NCBI GenBank assembly: GCA_000310025.1
Contig: FN649734.1
Span: 6,013,659 to 6,068,929 of the forward strand
Origin: Ectocarpus siliculosus
Lineage: Eukaryota > Sar > Phaeophyceae > Ectocarpales > Ectocarpaceae
Length of the DNA: 55,271 bases
Direction: 5' to 3'
Shown: piece by piece, positions 12,517-22,842 of the stretch
How the letters are laid out: each line of letters starts with the position of its first letter
Numbering within the stretch: the stretch's first letter is position 1
Notes under the pieces: generated by a model
What the model saw: only the letters and a program-made list of their open reading frames with translations
Database searches by the model: none
Told to the model about the DNA's origin: nothing
Made by a program: the position numbers and the translations under genes

Positions 12517-13504
12517 CTGAGACGTTTGACAGCAACCAAGAGACGTTTGACAGGAACCAAGTCACAATTATATAGGGTCTGTGGAAACGGCGGTGGCTGT
12601 TTTGTCGTGTGTGGTATGGTTGTCGGACGAAGCGGGAGATACATTTCACCTCTCTGCATGCGTGCTTCTTTCAACCGTGGGACTTGAGAGAGGAAAACTT
12701 CCGGTGCGCAACACAGGACAGGGTGGCAGAAGCAGTGGCAGCATTCCTGTTGTTTAGAAAAAAAAACGGGTGTGCTGATGCTGTTGTTCATGTTTTGCCT
12801 GCAAGGAAGCATGGACCGCTCTATCCGGCCTACCGATGAATATAGCAGCCAGATCTTCATTTTTCAGGAGGAAATTGGCAAACACGCTCTACCGAACGTA
12901 GAGAGGCGTAGGCAAACGTTGTCCGACAAAGTGTTTGTGTTGTATCCGCCAACTCAGGATTAAGGAACAATAGAAACACACACAGTAAGACTATACTGTT
13001 GGTGGTATCCTATGTACGCAGTACGGGTGTACTGCTGTACTGTGCATAGGTTTTCCAACCGACAATCAGTGCTGTACTGGAAGCCAATTCTCCCGCACTG
13101 CTGCTGCCGTGTAGCTGGATATCCCTCACTTCCTAGCGTATGCAACCTATACTGCTGTGCTGGTGATCGAGATCGGTGGAAACGATTACATGGTCAAGAA
13201 TTACTGCACTGCTGCACAAAGCGTTTACTGCGGCGCTACAAAGGCGTCAACAGCCGACGAAATGTGGTATTGAAAGATGCCACATGTATGACAGCAGCAC
13301 TTCGAAGAGCTACTGTACTGCGTAGATGTGTGTAATAGGATAATAGGTGTCTTCGTCCGCCCTTGGTGCTATTTACTGCACGTCCCTCGATATAACAAAA
13401 CGAAACTAAACGGTCGTGCTCAAACATTTGGGGTCTCCAGGAATTCGCAATTTACTGCAGATGCATTCTAAATTCTGCTGTCGACAAGTGCCTGAACACC
13501 CAAC
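12517..13504. promoter_or_regulatory. Head-to-head intergenic region, candidate bidirectional promoter
   Basis: These 988 bp separate the Aurora start codon (12516, minus) from the INCENP-like start codon (13505, plus), so both 5' UTRs and promoters must lie here unless there are upstream non-coding exons. The half nearer the INCENP-like gene has seven TACTGC hexamers on the plus strand, at 13030, 13150, 13202, 13226, 13316, 13374 and 13453. The first is part of an exact TACTGCTGTA. Several are preceded by TT or ATT. No standard TATA box was assigned. Shared control is inferred from geometry. Confidence 0.55.
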
Positions 13505-14579
13505 ATGGCGAGGGCAAGCCGGAGGACCTTGGTCCAACTCAGGGTAAGCACACACCGGGAGCACGAAAGGATCGTAATCCACGCATCACGTCAACACAGC
13601 ACAGCCGCGGCGGCGTGGCGTTCCAGCAAGAAGCGTCTGACACACAACATGGCGATATTTTGGCGGGAAGGTGCACACCTACAACAGCAGCAGAGCAGGC
13701 ACCCAGCAAACACGCGCGCCCACGGGTGGCATCATTTCGGAGTCCTTGCTACCGAGGTGTAACCCCCCGACGAGTTGTTTATACGCTTGCCCACCGATGG
13801 CCGCAATGCAATGGGTTATTGAGAATCTTACCACAGCTGTAGCCATCACGATCGCTGCGCTTGTACGCTCTCTCTCTCTCTCGCCCGCTGCCTTTCTTTC
13901 CTCTCAGTGTTTTTTCTGGAAGCACTTCTCGTCAACTAGCGCGCGTCCCAGGTTCCTTGCTGTTTCCTCTTCAATCCAGACCCGCGACTGATGACCACCG
14001 CAGTATCCTTCCCTGTGGTTCCCTTGTGCCTTCAACGATAGCTTGCTGTATGTCCTGCTGGATGAGATGTGACGGAGGGAGCGGGCGGGAAATCCTCCAA
14101 CGGCGATGCGAGGTTACGCCGCACTGTCGGAGATCTTCGAACAACCAAAACAATTTTGTTTGGGAGATCGGTACCGACCACCCCGCAAAGGCGGTAACAA
14201 CGGGTCTCTTTCGCCGTCCCCCACACCGCCGGTGCTGCTGCTGCTGCTCGATCTCCTCCCCCTAAGATAGACTGGAACAACACGCGAGGAAGGCCACAGG
14301 GTGCAGCAGCAGTGTGTATAGGGGTCTACCAGCGCCATAGGGGATAGCGTGAGGGAAAAAGCGCGCCGACGTGTTGTCGATGGGGCTGCTGGTGCACCGA
14401 CAGGATGAGCAGCAGCATCAGCGGATACGCTCGGCGAGCAGCGTGATCCAAGCCCTAGAAGCGGTGGATGCCTCAGCAACCGCGGGCTCGCAGCGGGAGG
14501 GAGAGAAGAGGTGGATCCGAGAGAGACTTGCCAAGAAGAGATCGTTGGCGGGGTACGAGCGACAAGGGCAAGATACGCA

Positions 14580-14612
<33 letters not shown>

Positions 14613-16189
14613 GCAGCCGCACCAACGGCCGTTGCCAACAACGTCGCGACAGCAGCAGCAACAGCGGCGGCAGGGTGATGGGATAGCGGTGAGAGAGGTC
14701 ATATTTTGAATACTTCCCGAGATATCGTCACCCCAAGATTGCTGTACTGCTGTGTCCTTCTTGCCAGCCTCTCCTGTGCTGATGTTGGGTGAAGGTGAAG
14801 GATGGCCTGTATGTCGTAGGCTGCTTGCGGTACTGCTGTTGACAGACCTCACCATGACGAAAGAAAGTGTCGAGAGAGCGGCAGCTTGACGTGACGTTCA
14901 AGGACAGATTCGGAAAGATGGAGAGGGACCGACTCACCCAGCAGAGAACGCAGTCAAAACGGCGACATACACAGAGGTTTCTAGGAAAGCTAGCGCCCCG
15001 TCTACAAACTCAGGTCCCTACCTTCCACCGTCACGAATCGGTTACAGCATTCTCGACTTCAGCAGTTCTACAAAGCAAGTCCGTCCGCAACGTTTCGAAT
15101 GACAGTTCGTAACAACTCCAAGGCACCGAGACTAGACGGTTCCGTGTGTATGGTACTCTTTTGCATCGGGTAGGACCGAACACTGCCACTGCTGTTGTTG
15201 CCATCGACATGTATGGATGGATGGTTGCGCTGTTGCGGTGGGGTATTCTGTGGGTTCCAAACAAGAGAACCTGCTGTGTGCTGTGCTTTGTGTGCGCCTC
15301 CCTGTAGCGGAGCCGCATGACCGTTGACTACTCTGCACACCAGAAGTACAACGCAAAGTCTGTGTACTGCAGTCTACATGTCTACAACCAATCCTTTAGT
15401 TCCCATCGAAGCCGTGCCTTTTTCAGGAGGAATACGGGTCCGTGACCCCCGCGCTGATCCAGATGTGTGTTGTCATGCCCCCCGGTAACGTGCACTGCAT
15501 ATCGTTACGTACAGTAGTGTATTATACTCTTCAACATACACAAACGTGCCATATGCACGCCTGTATGCTGCATGAAATCAGATTGTTCTTGCGCCTAGAC
15601 TACTATTGTAGAAAGCAGACCCCCCGATAGTTATCTGTCCTACGTGTTGGATGATGCATGGACATGCGAAACCGAGCAGTGCTGATGGCCTTGTACGGTA
15701 TACGCCCCTACTATACCAACCATAGCTCACAGCGAATGCTGACTACGGGGTATTCTACCTGCGTGCTACATGTACATGCTGTATTTGCGATTCATCATAC
15801 ACGGTTGATGCCAACAGTGATGCGCGAATGCCACACCCAAATACACCTGAATGCCCCAACCAAAGCAGGACCAGGACCCTGTAAGCTTGCTGGGGGTACT
15901 GCAGCTCCGACGTATTGTACGTGCGTTGGGCTTGCCAACTACCGGGCTAAGACCGGAGCTTGCCCGAAGGGTGCGAGAGGCACGCGCGTCAGGTGTTTTG
16001 ATCCGATTCGTTCAAGCAGAGCAGCAGGCGGTTCCGGTTGCACCGTCAGAATCCTGCGGTGAGTAGCAGCGCTAGATGCTCAGTAGTAGCAGTAGCAGCT
16101 GGTGTGTTGCTGTGCCGTGTGCTTGCTGGTGCCGTTGTCGTTGCCGTTGCTGCTGTTGCGTGGCTGCTTCTTGCCGTTGTTGTCGTGTC

Positions 16190-16225
<36 letters not shown>

Positions 16226-16902
16226 GCAGCGATGTGGTACTGATGGCGGTACTGTACCATTGTTGTGATCGGGCCTACCTCTATGTACATATACCAGTAT
16301 ATTTTGTGGCCATGTCATCAAACAGCAGCATACGTTTTCCGATGGTTGTTTGAAGAAATACACGATAGACCGGCATTGACTATTGCATATTGTTGTCTTC
16401 ACTTAAAGAAAATAATGGTCTGATGTCTCTACCCAGTATCTTCATCTGTCCGTACTAGTCTAACTCTTGGCGTGGTCGATTCCCGTGGTCACAAGCTAAC
16501 TTACCCACAAAAAAGAGGGATGCAAAGCATTCCCTGGATACATTGACTACATGCGGCGGTATGGACGGTTGAACAAACGTTTCCTGTGATGTTTTGGTGT
16601 TTCCACCTTTGCAAGCCTTGTGGCGTTTAATTGAGCAAACACATTTTTCCGAAGCCCCACGTGTTCGCTCTGTGTCTGTTGGGTGTGCTTCTGATTGTCC
16701 TTGTCCTCCTCTTCCCGCCTCGTGCTACACCGCGTCTCCTCTCGATTCCTGTTGAACTGAATGTGGACAGTTCTTCGAAGGCGGAACCAGGATGCCGTGC
16801 TATCTCTCGTGGAGAACATTTTGTCGGATGACACGAGTACCAGCAGCAGCGACCGCAGCAGCAACTGCAGCAACAGCAACAGCAACAGCAACAGCGACGG
16901 CG

Positions 16903-16944
<42 letters not shown>

Positions 16945-19590
16945 AGAACAAGATATCAGCAGAGGGCCCCGCCAGCAAGTTTGCTCGAAAAGTGCCGGCG
17001 GGGGAGGCCCTCGCGAAGCTTTCCCCGGCACCACCGTCGGCATCAGCATCAGCATCAGCGTCAGCATCGGCATCAGCATCGGCATCAGCATCAACAGCAC
17101 CGGCGGGACCGTCACCATCCCCACCCCGTCCTGCTCCAGTACGGCCAGCGTCGCCAGCAGCAGAGCAGGTGTCGGTGGTCACAGCAGCAGCAGCAGTAGC
17201 AAAGCCTGAGGAGCCCCCATCGCCTTCACGGACGGCAGCACCAGCAGCAGCACCACTCGTCTCCACCGTCAGTAGCGCGAGCACAGCTCCCGTCGTGCCT
17301 AGCGCACCAGCGGCAGCGGCAGCATCGCCTTCACCGGCACCACGGCTAGCACCAGCAATGTCGCCAGCTCAGTCAACAGCATCAGCATCAGTACTAGCGC
17401 CAGCATCAGCGTCACCACTAGCAGCAGCAGCATCGCTACGACCAGCACCAGCGTCAGCACCAGCACCAGCGTCGTCGTCAACAACAACGTCGAAACCTTG
17501 GCCTTTCGAGCGTGCGCCAAGCACAGCAGCCATGTCGAAGACGTCAACGGCGAAGACATCAAGAACATTGACGTCGTCAGCAGCGAGGCCTCCCCCTCCT
17601 TCTCGAACATTCGACAGACGACCCAACCTTCAAGGCAGTGCACCATCAGCACCAGCACCAGCACCGGCACCAGCACCAGCACCAGCAGCTGCTACTGGGA
17701 CGGCCGCGGCTCCGAGCTCGCCAGGAAAGTCAGCACCACCAGCACCAGCAGCGGCGGCGAAGAAACCAACAAAGCAGACAACAACAAAGACCGCAGCAGC
17801 GTCAACTCCAGCGGGTACAGCGGCAGTGCAGCCGCCAGACATCGGAACCTGTTCGACAGCCGCTCCCGCGCCTCTCAACATCTCCGCGGTGCCCCCGCCA
17901 GCATCCCCGACTAAGGCAAGACTCTCCCCGAAAACGGCGGCGTTGGCAAGGATATTTGGGGGGGGTGGGGATGACGGCGGCGTCGGCAACAGGGCCGGCA
18001 AGGCTAGGCAGGCGGCAGCGGCGACCCCCCCGCGCAACCCGCCACCGGGCCTGGCCCCCGACCTGAAGAAGGCTGCCTCGACTCCAACGAGCTCGAGCTC
18101 GACTCCTAGCACCGGTCCCCGAACACTTCCAGTCCTCAAAAAGTCCGCCGCGGCGACCGCTGTCAGCGCCAACGTCACCACCACGCCAACTGCCAAAAAG
18201 AACGCCCCCGGTTCCGCAACATCGACCCCGGGCACTGCTCCCCCGACGCCGCTGTCCGAGTCGCAGACGTCCACCGCGCCGGCGACGGGCGGGGGGGAAG
18301 AAAGGTGTCCCGGCAGGGTGGCTTCGATCATCAAGATGTGGCAGAAGGGCGGGGCTGTGTCGCCACCGCCATCGTCGTCGCCGCCGAGAACGAGGCATCC
18401 CGGAACCGCGAGTGGTAGTGGTAGTAGCAAGAGCACCAAGACGAAGGCCGTCGCCAGCAACGGCGCCAGTGGCGCCTCCAAAGCCGACACCTCCTCCTCT
18501 TCCAGCACGGCAGCCAACACCACGGCCGCCGCCGCCGGCGTCAGTAGGCCACCTCTCCGTTCTACCCCAAAGGCTGCATCTAAGACGTTCGAGCCGGCAA
18601 GCAAGTCGGCTGGAGCACGAGTGGCGTCCCCGCCGACAACAGCAGCATCAGCAGCAGCGACGACGGTTACGTCCAGTGAGCAGAAGGACGCGGCCGCCGC
18701 CGCCGCCGCCGCCACCGCCGCCGCCCGAGGGGGTAGTGCCGCCGCTTCCCCGTGCCCGGCCGCTTCAACGACCACACCCCAGGCGGCGAGCGGGGACCCT
18801 GCGGCGGCTGTCGGCGCGGCGACTGCTACGACGGCAGCAGCGGCAGCAGCAGCGGTGGCGGCATCGCCGTCATCGTCGGTAACACCAACAGCGCCTCCGG
18901 CCCCAGCGAAGGCTGCATCGTCACCGTCATCATCACCGCCATCGTCATCGTCGCCGTTAGCGAAGCCTTCGAGACCCAACCCTGTCGCACGTGCAACAAC
19001 GACGGCGACAACAGCAGCAGCAGCAGCAAAGCCGTTGGCGTGGCCAGCACCTCCCGCTCTGCCAGCACGGCCGGCGGCGACGGCGGCGACGGCACCGGCG
19101 GCCGCTAAGGCGACGGCACCAACGGCTAAGGCAGCACCGGCCACTAAGGCGGCGGCGGTGGTGCGTTTCGCGGCAGAGGCCTCTTCTCCGCCCACCTCCC
19201 CTTCTTCCGTCGCGTCCTCGTCCTCGTCCTTCTCCAGGAACCCCCTCCTGCCTAACAGACTAACCCAGGGGTCTTCTTCGCCGACGTCCTCACCGGGAGC
19301 ATCGCCGTTGACGTCACCGCAGGCGTCGCCGAAGTCGGTGATGGCGAGCTCAGCAAAGAAGACCGTTGCCGCGGCCCCGGCGAAGCCGGTCACGGTGACC
19401 ACGAAGGGGGGTCTGGGGGCGACGGCGAAGGGCTTGGCAACAGCAGGTACTGCTACGGGGATGGGGGCGGCGAAGGGCAAGCTGAAGACCACCAAGGGGG
19501 GAGTGGGGATGGCGAGGAACGGCATGCTCCGGGCAGTGTCGCCCTCCAAGCTACCGTCCCCCGACGACTTCAGCGACCGCGACAGCTTCG

Positions 19591-19633
<43 letters not shown>

Positions 19634-22600
19634 TGGCGGCTACGGTGGAGGGGCCAGCGCGATCAAGCCGCCCACGGGCACCCCTCAGGAAGCTTCGGGC
19701 AGTATACTCAAGTCGACGGGCAGTCCGCTCAAGTCGGCTGCGATAGCCGCACTCAAACCGGCCGGTACCAGCAAGCTAACGTCCCCTGCCGTCACAAGTG
19801 CTGGTGCCGGTGCTGGTGCTGGTGCTGATGCTGATGTTGGGGGTGGGGGGGTTGTGAAGAAGCTGTTCAAGGCAAAGGAGATCCAGGTGTTCTACGACAA
19901 TGGCGGAGGCAAGGAGGAGGAGGGAATGGGAGATAGCGGAGATTGCAGTGACAACAGCGAGGGGGAGGACAAGTACTTTATGTGAGTCAGGGCCATGCCA
20001 TGCACAACCCAAGAAAATGCAGTAGTATCGCAGGAAGCACTTTTCACTCTTTTGCACGAGAGATTCGACCTTGTTTCAGTGCTCAACAATAAAATATGTG
20101 TTTCTACTGGCACGTTGCTTTGCGGTAGACCGGTGATTGACTTCTAACGAAAGGCTGTAGGCAGGCTCATCTCATTGCTGCATTTATCCACATTGGGTTT
20201 GGTGAAGCAGTTGGTGTTCAACTTGGTATCAAGACGGCAAGGGCTACCCGGTAGATCGGTACATGTATTTCCACCTTGTGTCGACGAAGAGCGTGGCATG
20301 TTGGGATGTTGTGCGCTCGCTGCCTCTCGACTTTGATTTTCCGTCATATCATACCATATCATGTTCGTTCATAACAAAGCAGTTAGAACCTTGGCCTTTC
20401 GCTGATGACTCTACCACCCCCCCCGCTTTCTTGTTGCGCAGGTCTGATGAGTCGGGTTCAGACGACGAGGGGAACGACCCGGCGCTCAAGAAACTTGAAT
20501 CGTGAGTTATTTGCATGCCATGCTTTTTTGGTTTGAACAGACGCATGGCAACGATAAAGCTAAATATATATAATACGATATTGCTGCTGATGTGCACGCC
20601 CCCTCAGCAGAGGACACAAGAGAGTTGAGCCACCCGCTCCTTGTCGTCCTTGTTCGAAAGCACACCGCGTGTTATTGGGGGCCTTGGACCCTCAAAGGCA
20701 AAGTGCATGCTGCATACCACCTGCACACCAGTATTCCTGTTCTATGCTGGCACGCTATGGCGTGATTGGTGCCAGCAGCTAGCTTCGTACGGTGGACACA
20801 AGAGGGATTAAGTTAAAACCGCCATGACGCGATGCTTATGGTGTGGGCTGGTGGATTGTATCAGTACGCTACATCTCACCTCTACGACGTTACGCCTCAC
20901 TACCAACCAAGTACCCAGCAATCAATGGGTTCGCTTTTGTAACCGTCTTGCTTTGAATCCTATCAACTATCCCCCCGTCCTCCTGGAATAGCAAGGTACA
21001 CGCAAAGAAGCAGATTTCGTCGGCGGCAAGTTGCCACCCGAAACCACACTTTGCAAAGATAACACCTTGCAGCACAACAACGAAGGGCTTGGATAAAATT
21101 TAACAAAGTCACTACTGTACACCAACACCACAACTAAAGTGATGTGTTGTGTAGAATGTCATGCATTGCGTTCGTTGAGCAGGATGCAGGGCATCAACGA
21201 AGAGCGTCACAAAATCGAAAGACTGTAAAGAAATCGCCCCGCCTCTGTCTTTGAAACCAAGACAAGAACGGCGTGATACTTGAGACTCTAATGTTAGCAA
21301 GACGTGTCTGGGTCGGGTGGTGCTCACTCATCCTTGTTTTCTTTTTTAGTTTTGCTCCACCCTTATTGGTCAATATCCCTCGAGGCCGTGGAGGTGGTAG
21401 CCAATCAAACCACCACGAATGCTTCGAAACAAGAACAATCAAACGCAGCGTTTGGTTTTTGCTTTTTCGTTTGGAGCCGTAATTTCACCCCCAACACATC
21501 TGTTCTCCCCTTTCTGAGATTTTTGGTTTTGTCCAGGGTAAGTACGCCACAAACGAGTAGTTCTTCTCACTTGGTTGCAATGTCGTGACATTAATGTTGG
21601 TACCGTACACACGACCCCTCTCCTTCGTAAATTTTGCAGGACCTTTGTTCCTGAGTGGGCTACGAACGAGGGCATTGCGGCGGCTCTGGAGAGGCAGTAC
21701 GGCGGTGACAAGCCCATCAACCCCAACAAGATCTTCGTAGACTTCTATACGTGCAGCCTCGAGACCATTTTCGACACCAACAAGAAGAAGTGGGACCGCA
21801 AGAGCACGTGAGTCAGTGAACGCCTCCTTACATTTTCTTTTGACGTACGATTGGACGCGTAGAATACCATGGTGTTGTCGTTGTACCGTAGGTGGCATAA
21901 CGTAAGGTATCACACCCCCTGGACCGATTTTTTAAGCTTGGCCACTCGACTGGGAAAGCAGTGACGGTGCCGAAAATGGCGGGGTTGGAATCGTCCCTTC
22001 GAGAGCTCTCCGAACACGTACAAGTATCGTTTGCCTTGGGCATCCTCTTGGTCGTGGAGAAATCGAGCTTTGAAAATCGAGCCGGGGGGTGTGGTATTTT
22101 ATGCAACCTACGGTAGTCAGGGGAAGGGTTGGTTCATCGCGAACACGAGGAGCGCGAAACTGCTCGTGGTGGTTCGGAACTTCAAAAGACCGGCAGTAAT
22201 TGGCAAGCATGACTGATTCGCGGAAGGTATCCAACAGCTCATCGATTGCCAGCATCAATAAATCCAAGTTGCTTTGAAGAGCACACGCTTTTTACGTCTG
22301 GAAACAAAGGTGTTCTTGCGTGTATTGTATGCGAACGTTATTAGTAAGCGTCGATCGCGCTATCCGGCTGGGGAGTAACTAGTGCAAAGACCGTTAGTGC
22401 CAGAGGTAAAAAACAAGGTCCCTGCAAGGAGGTCGAAATTCGCAACGCGCTTGAACCGAATGCCAAGACTAGTGTGTGTGGTGGGTGACTTGAAGTTATT
22501 TGGACGTCAGCCAGTTTGTGCTATGCTTCTCTTGTATGTTTGCACACACCAGCCGGTGTCTAACATACCAACTTGCCACATTTTCGCTCTGTTCGCTTCG

Positions 22601-22842
22601 CCCACACGTGCGTGTTCATGCTGTGCTTGTTTCTCAGGGGCGACTGGATGTCGGACAGGCTGACGATCGCCGAGAAGCTGGCGTACGACAGGGCCATGGG
22701 CTACGTGACCATCAACATCAAGGGCAGCGGAGACAGGAGGAGGAGCTCGAGGAGGAGCTCGAGGAGGGGGTCCAAGAAGGGCTCTTCGTCTTCTCAGGCC
22801 AGCAGCGCCAGCAGCTTCAACAACTCCCACAGGAACGAGTAG
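13505..22842 (+). CDS. INCENP-like protein: SAP motif, long disordered region, C-terminal IN-box
   Basis: Seven exons: 13505-13543, 14404-14688, 15869-16058, 16771-19981, 20442-20501, 21640-21807 and 22638-22842. All introns are GT-AG and phases agree: 4158 bp, 1385 residues. Residues 1-13 are basic (MARASRRTLVQLR). Exon 2 has a helical stretch (RIRSASSVIQALEAVDASA) then a CAG-encoded Gln tract. Exon 3 encodes a SAP motif at about 113-146 (LQLRRIVRALGLPTTGLRPE). Exon 4 is 3.2 kb of Ala/Ser/Pro/Thr-rich low complexity, probably disordered, with scattered SPxK-type sites. Residues 1265-1340 match the Aurora-binding IN-box of INCENP: FVPEWATNEGIAAAL, then LETIF, then GDWMSDRLTIAEKLAYDRAMG. A basic RRSSRRSSRRGSKKG tail follows. 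The family anchors Aurora and activates it. The TSS motif after the IN-box core reads STG. The first three exons rest on phase and motif, so exon 4 could instead start its own gene at Met 16761. Confidence 0.78.
14578..14616 (+). repeat. CAG tract encoding polyglutamine
   Basis: A nearly pure CAG run, interrupted once by AAG, in exon 2 of the INCENP-like gene. In the coding frame it reads as Gln. A second, broken Gln tract follows at about 14651-14670. Confidence 0.9.
16193..16223 (+). repeat. CTG tract in an intron of the INCENP-like gene
   Basis: About ten CTG units in the intron between exons 3 and 4. It is the complement of the CAG tracts in the flanking exons (14578-14616 and 16904-16942). 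Confidence 0.9.
16390..16514 (+). mobile_element. SINE-like dispersed repeat, copy B
   Basis: Matches copy A (8491-8612, opposite strand) along its length. It begins TTGTTGTCTTCAC, has a B-box-like GTGGTCGATTCCCGTGG near 16470-16486, then CTAACTTACCCAC and an A run at 16508-16513. It sits in the intron before exon 4 of the INCENP-like gene. Confidence 0.6.
16904..16942 (+). repeat. CAG/AGC tract encoding polyserine
   Basis: A pure run of about 13 CAG units. In the exon 4 frame it is read as AGC, encoding serine, unlike the Gln-coding tract in exon 2. Confidence 0.9.
19592..19630 (+). repeat. CAG/AGC tract encoding polyserine near the exon 4 end
   Basis: A pure run of about 13 units again read as AGC (Ser), after FSDRDSFD. 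It sits among acidic and serine residues that could be phosphorylation targets. Confidence 0.9.
21907..22097 (+). mobile_element. MITE-like element, copy 1
   Basis: About 190 bp with imperfect terminal inverted repeats: left end GTATCACACCCCCTGGACC, right end GGGGGGTGTGGTAT. It contains GTGCCGAAAATGGCGGGG, and a near-copy of the whole element lies inverted at 33468-33670. No transposase is encoded. It sits in the last intron of the INCENP-like gene. The target-site duplication is unclear. Confidence 0.65.

Noticed and set aside
14114-14855. Minus-strand Ala-rich and Cys-rich ORFs of 145-175 codons
   Set aside because: Antisense shadows of the CAG-rich exon 2 of the INCENP-like gene.
17630-19549. 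639-codon antisense ORF
   Set aside because: It lies wholly within the low-complexity exon and consists of Ala/Gly/Val-rich shadow sequence from GCN and NGC codons. No start context or domain.
16761-19985. Single-exon gene of 1074 codons starting at Met 16761
   Set aside because: The frame runs into a GTGAGT donor after YFM, and the following exons add a recognisable IN-box. An acceptor at 16770 fits upstream exons in phase, so it is treated as an internal exon.
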